A DNA stretch of 64,000 bases from Burkholderiales bacterium (GCA_024235735.1 JACKLU010000014.1:4831-68830); one strand, 5' to 3'; shown: positions 8,538 to 19,009, counted from the stretch's first letter. A program made the numbers and translations. Notes: generated by a model from the sequence alone, not told the origin.

Positions 8538-9811
8538 TCGATGATATGCTCCCTGGGGTAATGTGCGCGTAAACGATCAATCTCGGCTGCTGCCGACTGG
8601 AGTTCGAAACGTGCCTGCAACAATTCAGCCAATACGCCGCGCAGTATGCGCTGTGTATCCAGCACTTCAATAAAACCACGCTCTCCGAGACGATAAGCTG
8701 TTTGTGCGATATCCAGCGCAAGCTGCGCTTCCTTGACGATGCCGCCTTCAAACATTTCAATCCTGCGGCGGGCAATTTCCTTGGCCTGCCAGGCTAACTC
8801 AAGTAATTGACCAATTTCGAAACGCCGATATTCCAGCGTTTCACGAATACGGGCTGAATCATAGATTGCGGTATCGATTTCACCACGGCGTCTGTAGAAT
8901 ATTGGAATTTCCAGATTTACACCCGCCACGTTAACGGAAAACTGGGCATCAGTATAGTTTTCATACAATATATTCACACGCGGCAGAACAGATGCTTTTT
9001 CCTGATCAATTCTCTGGCTGGCGCTGCTCTGTTCCGCTTCCAGTCGCTGTATTTCAGGGTTCAATCGCACTATTTCCTCGCGTAAAGTCTCCAGCGGCGG
9101 AAACTCGACCGGATCATTGAGCGAAGCATTGATTTCGAATCCGTTTTGCAAAGCACCTGGCACCAACTGAATTAACGCAACACGGGCACGTTCTGCACTC
9201 AGACGAGCCGCTTCCATACGATTTTCCGCGCTAAGTACCTCGGTATCCGCTCTGATCAACTCGAATCGCGCCGTTTCACCGACATCCACACCGATCTTGA
9301 TGCGCCGCTGGATTTCTTTCATCAGATCAAAAATGCCCGCCTCCATTTGCGCCTGCTCCTGACGCAGGATCAATTCATAAGCACGTACGCGTAATTGCGC
9401 GGCAAGATCTGCCCGAACCTGATCCAAACTGGCCTGCCTGGCGCCTACCAGCGCCTCGGCGGAATTGATACGGGCAGATCGGAAGAAAGGATTTTCAATA
9501 GGCTGACTAACATTAACTTCGCGATAATCGTTTGCCGGCCCTGTTACAGACACTGGCATGCGTTTGCTTTGCGGCCCTACCTTTATCGCGACGTTCGGAT
9601 TGGGATAGGCTCGAGCTGCCACGACACCCGCTTCGGCCATGTCAACCTGCGAGCGGGCTGCCTGTACCAGGCCGTTGGCTTTCAAGCCAACTTGCTGTAA
9701 TTCCTCAATGGTTAGCCTGGAAAAGCCTTGCGCCGAAAGTAGCGCGGAATAAAAAAATAAAGACAAGCTTAAAAAAAAGTACCGCAGTCGAAAGGTCTGC
9801 ATTATCCACAT
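8534..9811 (-). CDS. czcC: CzcC-type outer-membrane efflux protein (TolC family)
   Basis: Forms the trimeric outer-membrane exit duct of the CzcCBA system. 425 residues; cleavable signal peptide with hydrophobic core LRYFFLSLSLFFYSALLSAQ, then two OEP repeats with long coiled-coil helices (about 50-240 and 250-415). The motif ARAYPNPNVAI is typical of CzcC/CusC relatives. The first ATG is followed three codons later by a second (MQTFRLR), which fits the signal peptide better. It is the promoter-proximal gene of czcCBA. Confidence 0.88.
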   Translation of the reverse strand: MWIMQTFRLRYFFLSLSLFFYSALLSAQGFSRLTIEELQQVGLKANGLVQAARSQVDMAEAGVVAARAYPNPNVAIKVGPQSKRMPVSVTGPANDYREVNVSQPIENPFFRSARINSAEALVGARQASLDQVRADLAAQLRVRAYELILRQEQAQMEAGIFDLMKEIQRRIKIGVDVGETARFELIRADTEVLSAENRMEAARLSAERARVALIQLVPGALQNGFEINASLNDPVEFPPLETLREEIVRLNPEIQRLEAEQSSASQRIDQEKASVLPRVNILYENYTDAQFSVNVAGVNLEIPIFYRRRGEIDTAIYDSARIRETLEYRRFEIGQLLELAWQAKEIARRRIEMFEGGIVKEAQLALDIAQTAYRLGERGFIEVLDTQRILRGVLAELLQARFELQSAAAEIDRLRAHYPREHIIE

Positions 9812-10180
9812 AGGGTCTTAAAATAATTTCAAAAAAGGAATCCAATGAAAATACCGGTTCCAAAGTGCGTGTGTGTGCAACATAATATAGGAATACTTGA
9901 TTTGATCAAGGCTGAATAGGCGGTTATTTTGTCTTTTATTATAAATTGGGAAGAAAGCTTTGAAGTAAATGTTTAACAACCGGCGATGTTAAATAGAGAA
10001 ACCTGAATATAACCTGAATGGGGCGAATTTTTCTATTTTTGTTTGTGTTCAATAAACCTCGATTGACCGTTACTCAAAATGACTAATGGCATGAATAAAT
10101 AGAACAATCTGAAAGTTTACTGTTTACAGCACGTCGCTTTTTAATTTTTTCTGCGGTGCAATAACGCGTTTGCCTGATTA
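9812..10180. other. AT-rich intergenic region upstream of czcC
   Basis: No gene seen. A perfect interrupted palindrome CTTGAT-TTG-ATCAAG occurs at 9896-9910, about 85-100 bp upstream of czcC. It resembles an FNR/CRP-type half-site pair, but the spacer is 3 rather than 4 nt. A purine/pyrimidine run GTGCGTGTGTGTG lies at about 9865-9877. Promoter elements for the minus-strand czc operon probably lie here but cannot be fixed by eye. Confidence 0.4.
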
Positions 10181-10348
10181 CCTCTTGTCAAAAAATTCGA
10201 CGCGCCTTAGCAGGCAATTGATACAAGGTAAAAACAGGCGAGGCGCTTGCGCCGAGTAGAAAGCGGAGTTTATAGGTGATAAATGAGCATTTTGAGCCTG
10301 TTTTTACCCCGCAGTGGTAACGCAGATCATTTTTCAGCAGCCTGTTAA
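10181..10348. repeat. Interspersed MITE-like repeat, family A, copy 2
   Basis: Shares the inner block AAGCGGAGTTTATAGGTGAT with ATGAGCATTTTGAGCCTG and the right end ATTTTTCAGCAGCCTGTTAA with the other copies. The left end (about CTTGTCAAAAAATTCGACG) is diverged, and a short extra segment around 10240 makes this copy longer (about 168 bp). It sits between the czc operon and the gpsA-like gene. Confidence 0.7.
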
Positions 10349-10399
10349 ACCGCATTCAGCGGTGATTATTAATCCGCCTCCGGATTTTCCTCCAATAAT

Positions 10400-11326
10400 T
10401 TAAAGGCCATAAACATGTTGCAAGTGATCGGTAATTTGCTGCCTGACATTCACGGGTCGATTGACGATAGCTTGAATTAGCTCGAAAAGCGGATAACACC
10501 GGGTATCAATCAGCTGAAACTTATTGATCATTTCAAGTGTGTGTATACCTTCCCCGGCAATTCCTGCTGTTTCTTCGCGAACCAGCATGCGCCCTAATGC
10601 ATGATGATGCGAATTTTCACTTGTCGCTGTTGTAATAAGGTCGCCCAGTCCGGCGAGATGATACGGGCTGTTTTTCAGTCCACCCATTTGATTAACTATC
10701 CGGCTTAATTCACTCAAAGCAGCAACACTTAAATAGCCACGCATGTTATCGCCCAGCTTTAATTCGTCCGCCATCCCGAACAGCATGGCGTATACGTTTT
10801 TAAGAATCACAGACCAACTGGTTCCTGGAATATCCGTCGTATGTTCGATAAAAAGTAATGTATGCTTAAAACAGGCCTTAACTTTCTGATAAGCATCCCT
10901 GTCAGTACAACCGAATTGCGCAAAGGCGAAACGGTTCGCGCGAATTTCTTCCGATATCATGGGGCCATAGAGCAGACCATAACTGCTTCCGGATCTGTTC
11001 CGATGCGCCAGAACATCCTGAAAAATTTGTGCCGCCGTTTGGCCTGCCTCGTCCAGGCCTTTAGCTATACTGATGCACAAGCTGGTGCTACTGAGCAGCG
11101 GTGCAATCTGCGTTATTATTTCCCGATGCGGGTTGACCGGTAAGCAAAAAATAATAATATCCGCAAGAGAAACCGATTCCTCGAGTATGACGGATTGAAA
11201 ATCCGGTGCTGGATATTTTTCCCATATAGCCAGTTGATGCCGCGCCGCGAGTAAATGTTCCATCGCGTGGCCCATTTCGCCATACCCCAGGATTAGTACT
11301 TTGAACTGATCGTTATTTTCTGTCAT
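10400..11326 (-). CDS. NAD(P)-dependent glycerol-3-phosphate dehydrogenase-like protein
   Basis: Relative of GpsA, which reduces dihydroxyacetone phosphate to sn-glycerol 3-phosphate for phospholipid synthesis. 308 residues, slightly shorter than the usual ~330. N-terminal Rossmann motif GYGEMG, the SIAKGLD segment, GPMISEEI in place of the usual GPTFAREV, the catalytic-lysine region VILKNVYAM, and the C-terminal GLGDLITTATSENSHHHALG signature. The substitutions suggest a divergent paralogue, so another gpsA may exist in the genome. It stands alone between the czc and amo/cop clusters. No RNA or operon partner is seen. Confidence 0.75.
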   Translation of the reverse strand: MTENNDQFKVLILGYGEMGHAMEHLLAARHQLAIWEKYPAPDFQSVILEESVSLADIIIFCLPVNPHREIITQIAPLLSSTSLCISIAKGLDEAGQTAAQIFQDVLAHRNRSGSSYGLLYGPMISEEIRANRFAFAQFGCTDRDAYQKVKACFKHTLLFIEHTTDIPGTSWSVILKNVYAMLFGMADELKLGDNMRGYLSVAALSELSRIVNQMGGLKNSPYHLAGLGDLITTATSENSHHHALGRMLVREETAGIAGEGIHTLEMINKFQLIDTRCYPLFELIQAIVNRPVNVRQQITDHLQHVYGL

Positions 11327-11504
11327 GCATGCAGGCTGGAATGTTCCGTGTCAAAACCAAGTCAGGTTGCAGATATTCTGTCTTCAAGTCTTTCACGTTG
11401 AAGTTCGATACTAAACAAGCTTTTCACTTTGCTTTGTTTTGTTTCTACCGAAGAGAAGAAAGTGACGCAGAGATTTCATCGAAACTTATTCAGTCTGTAA
11501 AAAA

Positions 11505-13538
11505 TTACAGAGTGTCTTTCGCCTGAACAACCGATAGTTTTTCAGTATTTAACTGTTCGATTTGTTTTACCAATAGACCCATGTTTTCCCACCCGGTCTC
11601 ATCAGCAGAAGGTATCCAACGCGCGCGCAAGTAACCTGAACGATCTATTAAATACTCCATATGATCCGGTATCGAGCCACGGCCCAGCAAATCCGGGTGA
11701 CTCATGGTGCGCCGCGAAAGCGCATAACTTTGCGTGATTTCCCGGGCAGTATCTGCAACTATCGGGTAAGGCATATCTCGGGTTATTTCTGCCAGGACAT
11801 CCGCTTCCAGTTCTTGTGCTGGAACCAGCAGAACCTGAATATCCTGCGCAGCTAAATTTGTGTAAGCAGCCTTAAGCTGGGCAATGCGCGCCTGAGAATA
11901 AGGCCAGGAAAAAATAACCAGCAAAACAGGTTTATTGCCGCGAAAATCCTGCAAAGCTCCGCTCGATCCGTCATGCGCGTTATATGAAAATACCGGGGGC
12001 TGTACATGCGCCCGATTGGGAATGACTTCGGGCGAAAGAATCCTTGCCTGATAGCCACGCGACAATGCAAACACGTAATTTACCAAATCCCAACGATCTT
12101 CCTCGGTGAGTTCATCTTTATAACCTGGCATGTCCGTATTCTTCATGCCATACGTAATCCAATGGTAAAAATCTCCGGGCGTATGCTCTACGGTATGTGG
12201 CTCGGTAAGCATATCAGGTAGAACAGTTGACAGCGTACGGGCCTTAATCCCATCCCCTTTACCCTGATGTCCATGACATTCAACACAGTGCTCGGTATAG
12301 TTTTGTGCGCCATATGCAATTGAAATGACATCAAACGGTACTGGCGGTTTGCGATACGTTTCGGGATAAGCTTCTATCGTTAAAGGTGGCAATGCCACCG
12401 CCAGCCCCAGAACTAAAACAGCAGAAGGAATAATGATCAAACGTTTCAGGTTCCACGCGACGGAGCGTCCATAAAACAATACCCCGAATGCCGTCGCGAT
12501 AAGTATTAAACCGCTCCAGACCAGAATAGGCACATTTTCTGTGTTCCAGGTTGCTGCTATCGAAAACCTGAAACTGTACGGCCATTCTTCAATCTGTGCA
12601 TACTTTGCCGGTGTCGCATTATTAGCCAGAATGGTGGCGATTAAAACAAGAACTACCGCCCACAGAAATTCAATGCGCACCCATTTACGCATTCCGGTCG
12701 CGCTGCTTCTTGTTTCCTCACTGCTCTTGCTATTAGTAAAACGTGGCAGCCAATAAGCTCGTACACTGGATGCAATAATCAGTATAATTCCCAGCAGCGC
12801 GAGTTTCGCCAGAAGTAACCAACCATAGGGCGTGGCCACAAGTGTTGCGTAGTTACCATCAAATATGCGGTCGCTGACGAGTATACCTGTTGCCATAATC
12901 AATAACATGACTGGCAGCGCCATAGTTGAGAATCGCTTCAGAATATGTGAATCAAATACATTTGCTCGCTTGCTTTTTTCTTGCTTTACATATTCATACT
13001 TTAGTAGTAATAAAGCTGGCAATCCGCCCAACCACACACCAGCCAGAATGATGTGCAACGCATATGGCAGTATATTTGCCATTGCCATACCTTCAGCAGC
13101 GGCATGGCTTACCAGAGCATCTGCAATTAGTGGAAACATGGCGATTATTGCTGTCAGAATATAACGCGATGGAGATCTTACCGGACTCATGCGTATCAGC
13201 ATAACCGTTGATATCCATAGCATTAGAGCTAGAGCAAACTGTGCAGCCCACATTGTGCCGGTTCGCGTACCTGTTATAAAGTGACTGACAGTCGCTATTT
13301 CCAGGAGTTTATTGGTTTCACCGGTAATCTGGGCGATCGTTGCTGCTATCGTGACAATAAGCCCAATCAGAATTCCAATGGCCAGTCTGGGAAACAGACG
13401 TTCCAACTTTTCTACCCAGAGCGCAGCATTAACCCGCTTATTTATCCCTGCTAGCGCCAGAAAGACACAGCTGCCCAAAATTATTAGATTCGCTGTCAGC
13501 TGAAACCAGCGGGCAGCCGCACCTAAGATTTCTATCAT
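11505..13538 (-). CDS. copD: CopD / cytochrome c / thioredoxin-fold fusion protein
   Basis: 677 residues with three parts. The N-terminal ~390 residues are a polytopic membrane CopD-type copper-import domain with many helices. A periplasmic c-type cytochrome follows, with haem motif CVECH near residue 418 and a candidate distal Met in NTDMPGYKDEL. The last ~160 residues (from about 510) resemble an AhpC/TlpA-type thioredoxin fold (FRGNKPVLLVIFSWPYSQAR), but the CxxC site is replaced by WPYSQ, so thiol redox activity is unlikely. It lies 1 bp downstream of copC and in line with the amo genes, suggesting a role in copper delivery to, or redox at, ammonia monooxygenase. Confidence 0.85.
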   Translation of the reverse strand: MIEILGAAARWFQLTANLIILGSCVFLALAGINKRVNAALWVEKLERLFPRLAIGILIGLIVTIAATIAQITGETNKLLEIATVSHFITGTRTGTMWAAQFALALMLWISTVMLIRMSPVRSPSRYILTAIIAMFPLIADALVSHAAAEGMAMANILPYALHIILAGVWLGGLPALLLLKYEYVKQEKSKRANVFDSHILKRFSTMALPVMLLIMATGILVSDRIFDGNYATLVATPYGWLLLAKLALLGIILIIASSVRAYWLPRFTNSKSSEETRSSATGMRKWVRIEFLWAVVLVLIATILANNATPAKYAQIEEWPYSFRFSIAATWNTENVPILVWSGLILIATAFGVLFYGRSVAWNLKRLIIIPSAVLVLGLAVALPPLTIEAYPETYRKPPVPFDVISIAYGAQNYTEHCVECHGHQGKGDGIKARTLSTVLPDMLTEPHTVEHTPGDFYHWITYGMKNTDMPGYKDELTEEDRWDLVNYVFALSRGYQARILSPEVIPNRAHVQPPVFSYNAHDGSSGALQDFRGNKPVLLVIFSWPYSQARIAQLKAAYTNLAAQDIQVLLVPAQELEADVLAEITRDMPYPIVADTAREITQSYALSRRTMSHPDLLGRGSIPDHMEYLIDRSGYLRARWIPSADETGWENMGLLVKQIEQLNTEKLSVVQAKDTL

Positions 13539-13539
13539 T

Positions 13540-13965
13540 TCACTGAGAACTGTCTTTTATTCTAAAACTATAGTTCGAATCAACGACATGACCATCAATG
13601 GATAAAACACGAAACTGAACCTTGTACACCCCTGCCGCGAGATCAGGCAATGGAAGAATGATCGACTTCGGATCGTCAATAACCTTCTCTGGATCAGCTT
13701 GCGACACTACTTTATCATTCATGTCGACAACAGATACCGCTGCGTACGCAGTTTCAATTTCTTCATTAAACCAGAGTTGTATTTTTGATGGTGATTCTGA
13801 AAGCGTTGCTCTGCGTGGCGGGTCTGATTTAACTAAGGAGGCATGAGCCCAAACATCGTGTGTCTGCAACACTGTCAATCCTAGCATCAATAAACAAGCT
13901 AAAAATCCTTTGACGCTGCCTGATATTTTTCCAGAGTTGCTATTAACCAGTAATATATTATTCAT
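13540..13965 (-). CDS. copC: CopC, periplasmic copper-binding protein
   Basis: Small periplasmic copper carrier with a cupredoxin-like beta barrel. A signal peptide precedes the mature N-terminus AHASLVKSDPP, whose first His is the classic Cu(II) ligand position. The C-terminal SIDGHVVDSNYSFRI contains the second conserved His region. I chose the ATG at 13965 (MNNILLVN) over a longer reading from 14028 because it places the signal peptide normally. The downstream copD follows at once. In known Nitrosomonas genomes copCD follow amoCAB, as here. Confidence 0.88.
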   Translation of the reverse strand: MNNILLVNSNSGKISGSVKGFLACLLMLGLTVLQTHDVWAHASLVKSDPPRRATLSESPSKIQLWFNEEIETAYAAVSVVDMNDKVVSQADPEKVIDDPKSIILPLPDLAAGVYKVQFRVLSIDGHVVDSNYSFRIKDSSQ

Positions 13966-14090
13966 TTTGTATATTTTGTAGAAGTAAAAATGTTTTTGTA
14001 TGAGTTGTCCGTGATACACCAAGTTCAACTCTTGAACAGAATTTTACATGCTCTGGCTAAATATTTTTCAGTTAAAATCTTTTGTGCAAT

Positions 14091-14752
14091 TTAAACGTCT
14101 TTCATTCTTTTCCGATTAGTCATCCAGTTTTTGAAGCGTCTGGATCGAAACAACTTATAACCGATCAGCGTTGTCAATAACAATCCAACTGCTGGCCCAA
14201 TGGTTGCCCTGAATACTTCAGCATAATTGATCATCTCCACACGCAGATGATAGAAGTACTTCAATGGCGGCATGCCATCGGCTGTTATCACCAGCAGATG
14301 CTTTCCTTCTTCCAGTACCTGTTCTGTATTGATGACGCCATCTTCATATAGCGCAGTCCGAATTTGTGTCAGCACTTCCCCTTCTTCACTGCTGCCCTTA
14401 ATCAGCTTCACACTTATCGGCATTTCTGCAATGGCGGATCAACCAGATCAATGACCAATACTGTGTTCCCGGCTGAAGGAATGTTCGTGCAATAATGCCC
14501 TGTTATGTCCATTTGCGGCTGGTACACGCTTAAATGCACCAAGTTCTCGCCACTACGGCGTGTACAACTGTCTTCTTCCAGTGCTTCACCACCGTGTGCG
14601 TATACCGCACCGGTATTCAATGTCGCTGTCAATATTGCCGCCACGCCCAGCAATTGTTTTAACAACCTGCTTGCACGCTGGCCAGTCCATCCCTTTTGCT
14701 TTTCTTCTTCCCTCGGTATTGACATACCTCTTGTCTGTCTCTCTTCCTCCAT
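14091..14752 (-). pseudogene. amoD: AmoD/AmoE-family protein gene with one frameshift
   Basis: Encodes a periplasmic protein with a C-terminal membrane anchor, the family found next to amoCAB and pmoCAB and proposed to bind copper. The first part (from 14752) carries a signal sequence ending AVYAHGG and continues to VIDLVDPPLQK, then runs out of frame at about 14414-14423. The second part resumes at MPISVKLIKGSSEEGEV and ends with a helix at IGPAVGLLLTTLIGYKLF and a basic tail. Adding one A to the AAA run (LQK-M junction) restores a 220-residue reading frame. Whether it is amoD or amoE cannot be decided; only one such gene is present. The frameshift may be a sequence error. Confidence 0.7.
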
Positions 14753-14800
14753 GATGCGGTGCCCTGAGTTTTCTGTTTGCTTTTATCTTCTAATAAAAAA

Positions 14801-14837
14801 CCGGTACACCGGCTGTCTTTCGACAGTGGTGTACCGG
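14801..14837 (-). terminator. Rho-independent terminator after amoB
   Basis: A nearly perfect 16-bp stem (CCGGTACACCGGCTGTC against GACAGTGGTGTACCGG) with a short loop. On the minus strand it is followed by TTTTTT, placed about 35 bp downstream of the amoB stop. It should end most amoCAB transcripts, with the amoD-copC-copD genes transcribed by read-through or from their own promoter. Confidence 0.88.
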
Positions 14838-14871
14838 CGTTTTGCTTCTGTTATTTTACCTGCGCTGTTTC

Positions 14872-16120
14872 TTACAGTCTGGTAAAGACAGGAATTACCG
14901 CTCCAGCAATACTGTTAATGTAACGATTGCCTTCTTCATCCCATGTCATCAACAAACCACCAAAACGGCTTTCCGGATCGCCTAACAGCGCCATCAAACG
15001 CTGAACTTCCCAGCGCGTCTTTGGCTTCCATTTTAACTTCCGGGTTTCGCCAGGTTCGATCGCCGCGTCATTATCCATGTCAAGCCAGTTGCAACCAGCT
15101 CTCGGATAATCAGGATCCAGGTGCTCACGTCCCAGCGCATTTACAAAGCGTACGCCCGCTGTGGTGAATTCACCAATGTTGATCGCGGTGTCTCCGTTAT
15201 TGGTAATGTCCATCGTGACACGTAATGCACGTCCAGGTACGTCATAGTTGGCATGTGTAATCTTGATCGCTACCGGATTAGGGTTTATCGGCAGTGGTTC
15301 CACTTTCGATTCACCTGCCTGAATCGGTACGGTGTACGGGTGTTTGCTCTCTGTATAACGATAGCCGCCCCATACCAGTGCACAGGTCAGTATCGCTACA
15401 CCATGCTACTTTGCGATCCATTGGATCCAGCAGCAGTTCATCTCCATACGCCAATAATGCCGGCTGCGCGGCAGGAACATCGGACGCGCAGTAGTAGCCA
15501 ATCCAGAATATACCCAGACCAGTCCACAGTACGTGCCAGAAGATACCGTTCGCAAAGTTGAAGGTCTCGGTATCGATGGTCTCGCCGGTCAGTGTCTTGA
15601 TAGGGTTGGTGAAGTCATCCCAGTTTCCGGTAATGTTCATCCATGAGGCCGGTCCTGCAATCGGACCTGCTTCTTGACGTTTACCATCGCATGCATGTGA
15701 TGGCGGCTAGGTATACGCGCTTTCAGCTTGACTTCAAATTCATAGTCACGGCCAATAACCAATGGCCCTGATATGAAGGTCGGTTCACCGTTCAGCTTGG
15801 TGCTCAAACGCACAAATACCGGACTTGGGCTACCTACGTTAAAAACGCGCGCTCTGGCTTGCCTACAGCGCGCGGCCAATCTTCCGCCAGGTGGAATTTA
15901 CCTGTCATGGTCGCTATGTCGTTCACCTTGGTGACTTTTGGCTCCCATCTCATGTCATACCATTGGATGGTACGCATACGAAGGAATGGTTCTTGCAGAA
16001 CGTTCTCCATGCGCCGCTACCGGCGTAACATCAACCACCTGTCAGCGCCAGTGTCGCTGCTCCTACCGCTGCGCCATATAAACCCATGACGCCTACTTTC
16101 AACATGTTTTTTATTTTCAT
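14872..16120 (-). pseudogene. amoB: AmoB, ammonia monooxygenase subunit B, with about eleven indels
   Basis: Copper-binding, largely periplasmic subunit of ammonia monooxygenase. All family landmarks are present but spread over three frames: start [18 protein letters not shown] (the mature N-terminal His is a Cu ligand), [14 protein letters not shown], the metal-site region [18 protein letters not shown] helix, [14 protein letters not shown], and a C-terminal cupredoxin ending [11 protein letters not shown]. By comparison with the AmoB family I count +1 near the signal peptide, +1 after HGERS, then losses of 1 or 2 bases at nine places, mostly one unit of a mono- or dinucleotide run. Correcting them gives exactly 420 codons including stop. 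The ATG overlaps the amoA stop (TAATG). Probably a functional gene with consensus errors. Confidence 0.8.
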
Positions 16121-16944
16121 TATTTGATCCTCTGTGCAAATCCTGGTTCACCAAATGCCGTTACGTCATTTTTCATTGTAATGCGGCCTCTTTCACCTTT
16201 GACATAGAAGAACGCGGTGCAATAGATCTTGCCAAAGTACCACCATACGCAGAACATCAGCATGGATACAAACGCCGAGAAGAATGCCGCTATCACGGTC
16301 GTATGGCCACCAAATGTCCTCAGTGATCCTTGTTCAATCAATCTCACGTATTCCGGTGTACCTGTACGGACATACAAGAATCCTGTGTAGTCAGCTACTG
16401 ACAACAATACGCCTTCTACTACCACTGGCAAGTGGGTTGGCCCGAAAATCGGCCAGTTGCCTGGATAGAAAAACAGGCCCCAGAAACCACCACCCAACAG
16501 GGCTGTGATCAACCAGTTGCCGGTCAGCAGCATGATTGTGTCAAGCATCAGTGCGCCCGGTATCATGGTCGATGGCAATACAAAGTTGATCGGATAGTGC
16601 GACCACCAGTAAAATCCCCAGTAACGGGTTAACCATTCACCTACCAGCAGGCAAACGATGCATAACGTCGCGCCATACGGTAAACGATAATTCACCCACA
16701 GATAGTACATCAATGCAGCACAGTACATAACACCTACAATCGGTGTTACAACCGGCCACCATTGCCGATCTTTCCAATCAAGCCAAAAGTCCCAGTCACC
16801 TGCCAGCAGCATGAAATGCATGTGGAAGGTTCCAACTAACAATATACACAGAATCGGAAAATATACCGCATCTATGTATCTCGACATTCTGACTGCTTCG
16901 GGCGGCATCTTCGCCGCTGCTAAAATTTCGTCTGTTCTGCTCAC
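16120..16944 (-). CDS. amoA: AmoA, ammonia monooxygenase subunit A
   Basis: Membrane subunit of ammonia monooxygenase, which oxidises ammonia to hydroxylamine. 274 residues, uninterrupted, matching the family length. Conserved stretches include [52 protein letters not shown] and [20 protein letters not shown], which together place it in the betaproteobacterial AmoA group. Translation starts at a GTG with GGGAGA about 8 nt upstream. It overlaps amoB by one base and follows amoC after a 178-bp gap containing a strong hairpin. Confidence 0.97.
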   Translation of the reverse strand: MSRTDEILAAAKMPPEAVRMSRYIDAVYFPILCILLVGTFHMHFMLLAGDWDFWLDWKDRQWWPVVTPIVGVMYCAALMYYLWVNYRLPYGATLCIVCLLVGEWLTRYWGFYWWSHYPINFVLPSTMIPGALMLDTIMLLTGNWLITALLGGGFWGLFFYPGNWPIFGPTHLPVVVEGVLLSVADYTGFLYVRTGTPEYVRLIEQGSLRTFGGHTTVIAAFFSAFVSMLMFCVWWYFGKIYCTAFFYVKGERGRITMKNDVTAFGEPGFAQRIK

Positions 16945-17069
16945 TAGACTCTCCCTTCGTTTGTTTCGTGTGATATTAATTGTGTAAACATGACGATTCC
17001 TTTCCTGTCTTTTACTATTCCACCTCTCGTGCGTGATTTACTCCCTTTCACACTCGCTTTCCGGTGTCA

Positions 17070-17101
17070 GGCATTGCTCCCGCTTCCACGGGAGCAATGC
17101 C
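17070..17101 (-). promoter_or_regulatory. Strong hairpin in the amoC-amoA gap
   Basis: A perfect 13-bp stem with a 6-nt loop (GGCATTGCTCCCG, loop, CGGGAGCAATGCC), 20 bp past the amoC stop. No T-run follows on either strand, so it is not a standard terminator. It is better explained as an mRNA processing or stability element, or a pause site, that lets amoC and amoAB messages accumulate separately. Separate amoC and amoAB transcripts are known in ammonia oxidisers. Confidence 0.75.
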
Positions 17102-17122
17102 GCTTCATAGTCTCAGCCTGGA

Positions 17123-17924
<802 letters not shown>

Positions 17925-18255
17925 GTTATTCCTCCTTACTTACTTGTTAATTAATACTACTTCCTACTAACTTCTCTTTCCTTAATACTAATTAATTAGT
18001 ACTGCTTTTTACAACAGCTTCAGACGCTTCTACTCCTCGCTTCTCCGCTGCAAACCACAGGCTAGTCGACCTTAACCCACAAAGTCAAGTCATTTGTCAT
18101 AAAAACTTCCTTCACAGTAAGGGTATTTTTATCTGAATAACAAAATAACCCTTTAAATAACAATGCCATATTTAAAGCCCCCACTATTTCATATTTTTCG
18201 TTTAAACGTGCACCAGAAATTCAAATTTCCTTCCATTGTAGGGCTGTTTTTAGTT
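17925..18255 (-). promoter_or_regulatory. amoC leader and promoter region
   Basis: 331 bp without a gene. A strong Shine-Dalgarno AAGGAGG lies at about 17931-17937 on the minus strand. Upstream is an AT-rich stretch with repeats of TTAATTAAT (about 17945-18002) that probably holds the amo operon promoter. No specific operator is recognised. Confidence 0.5.
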
Positions 18256-18654
18256 CTAGGTTTCAGCTCTACACCAGACCTTGCTCAGCTGATCTTCCTT
18301 GAATCCTACTGTCGCTTTTTCCCCATCCGTTATCAACGGTCTTTTTATCAAGCGGCCATTGTTGGCAAGCAAGCTCAGAATTTCAAGCTTCGTTAGCTCT
18401 GACAGCCTCTCCTTGATTTTTAATTCACGATATTGGATACCGCTGGTATTAAACAATTTATTCAACATGACACCCGCATTTTCAGCAACCATTGCGAGCT
18501 CGTCCGGACTCGGGGGATTCTGGGTTATATCTGTAAATTCATATACCACGCCGGCATTCTGCAAGAGTTTCTCCGCCTTTATGCAATTACTACACTTTTT
18601 GTAACCATAAAACTTGATCTTACCTTTCCCATTGCTGCTTAAATTTTTACTCAT
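18256..18654 (-). CDS. ArsC/Spx-family thioredoxin-fold protein
   Basis: 132-residue glutaredoxin-like protein of the ArsC family (arsenate reductase ArsC, YffB, Spx). It has the family active-site region YGYKKCSNCIKAEKLL near residue 20, giving a CxxC pair; classical ArsC and YffB have a single Cys or CxxxK here. The RPLITDGEKATVGF segment near residue 100 matches the conserved RPL motif with a cis-Pro. I chose the ATG at 18654 because AAGGAAAGGG precedes it. It could be a reductase or a regulatory protein; substrate unknown. It follows no operon partner and lies upstream of amoC in the same orientation. Confidence 0.7.
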   Translation of the reverse strand: MSKNLSSNGKGKIKFYGYKKCSNCIKAEKLLQNAGVVYEFTDITQNPPSPDELAMVAENAGVMLNKLFNTSGIQYRELKIKERLSELTKLEILSLLANNGRLIKRPLITDGEKATVGFKEDQLSKVWCRAET

Positions 18655-18675
18655 CCCTTTCCTTAAAAAAATCAA

Positions 18676-19009
18676 TCTGGTTGAAATATCATTTAAAAAT
18701 ACGCAATACTGCGAAATATACCTTCAAAATATCGTCGCCCCTTACTCGATACTCGACATAGTGGATCTTGCTCTGTTCGAATTTATATGTACAAGAAATT
18801 CAATAAAATAGGTTATACGATTCAGTTCTGCTGTACAGTGAATTCCGAACCTACTGAGAGGGCAATTTTACAAAATTGCTTTCCGAAGCCCGTCAAATAT
18901 CAATTTATTCACCTTCAATTCAGATTTTTTTGACATTCGGCATGCTACAGTCTGAGCCGCAATTCAACAAAACCCGTTTCTGTTTTTTTGTTTCCAAGAG
19001 GAAAAAATT
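18676..19009. other. Divergent intergenic region
   Basis: 334 bp between the ArsC-like gene (minus) and the small secreted protein (plus). AT-rich. A possible sigma-70 -35 box TTGACA occurs at about 18929-18934 for the rightward genes. AAGAGGAAAAA just before 19010 serves as ribosome-binding site. Nothing else recognised. Confidence 0.4.

Noticed and set aside
9896..9910. True FNR box upstream of czcC
   Set aside because: Spacer is 3 nt instead of 4; kept only as an unassigned palindrome.
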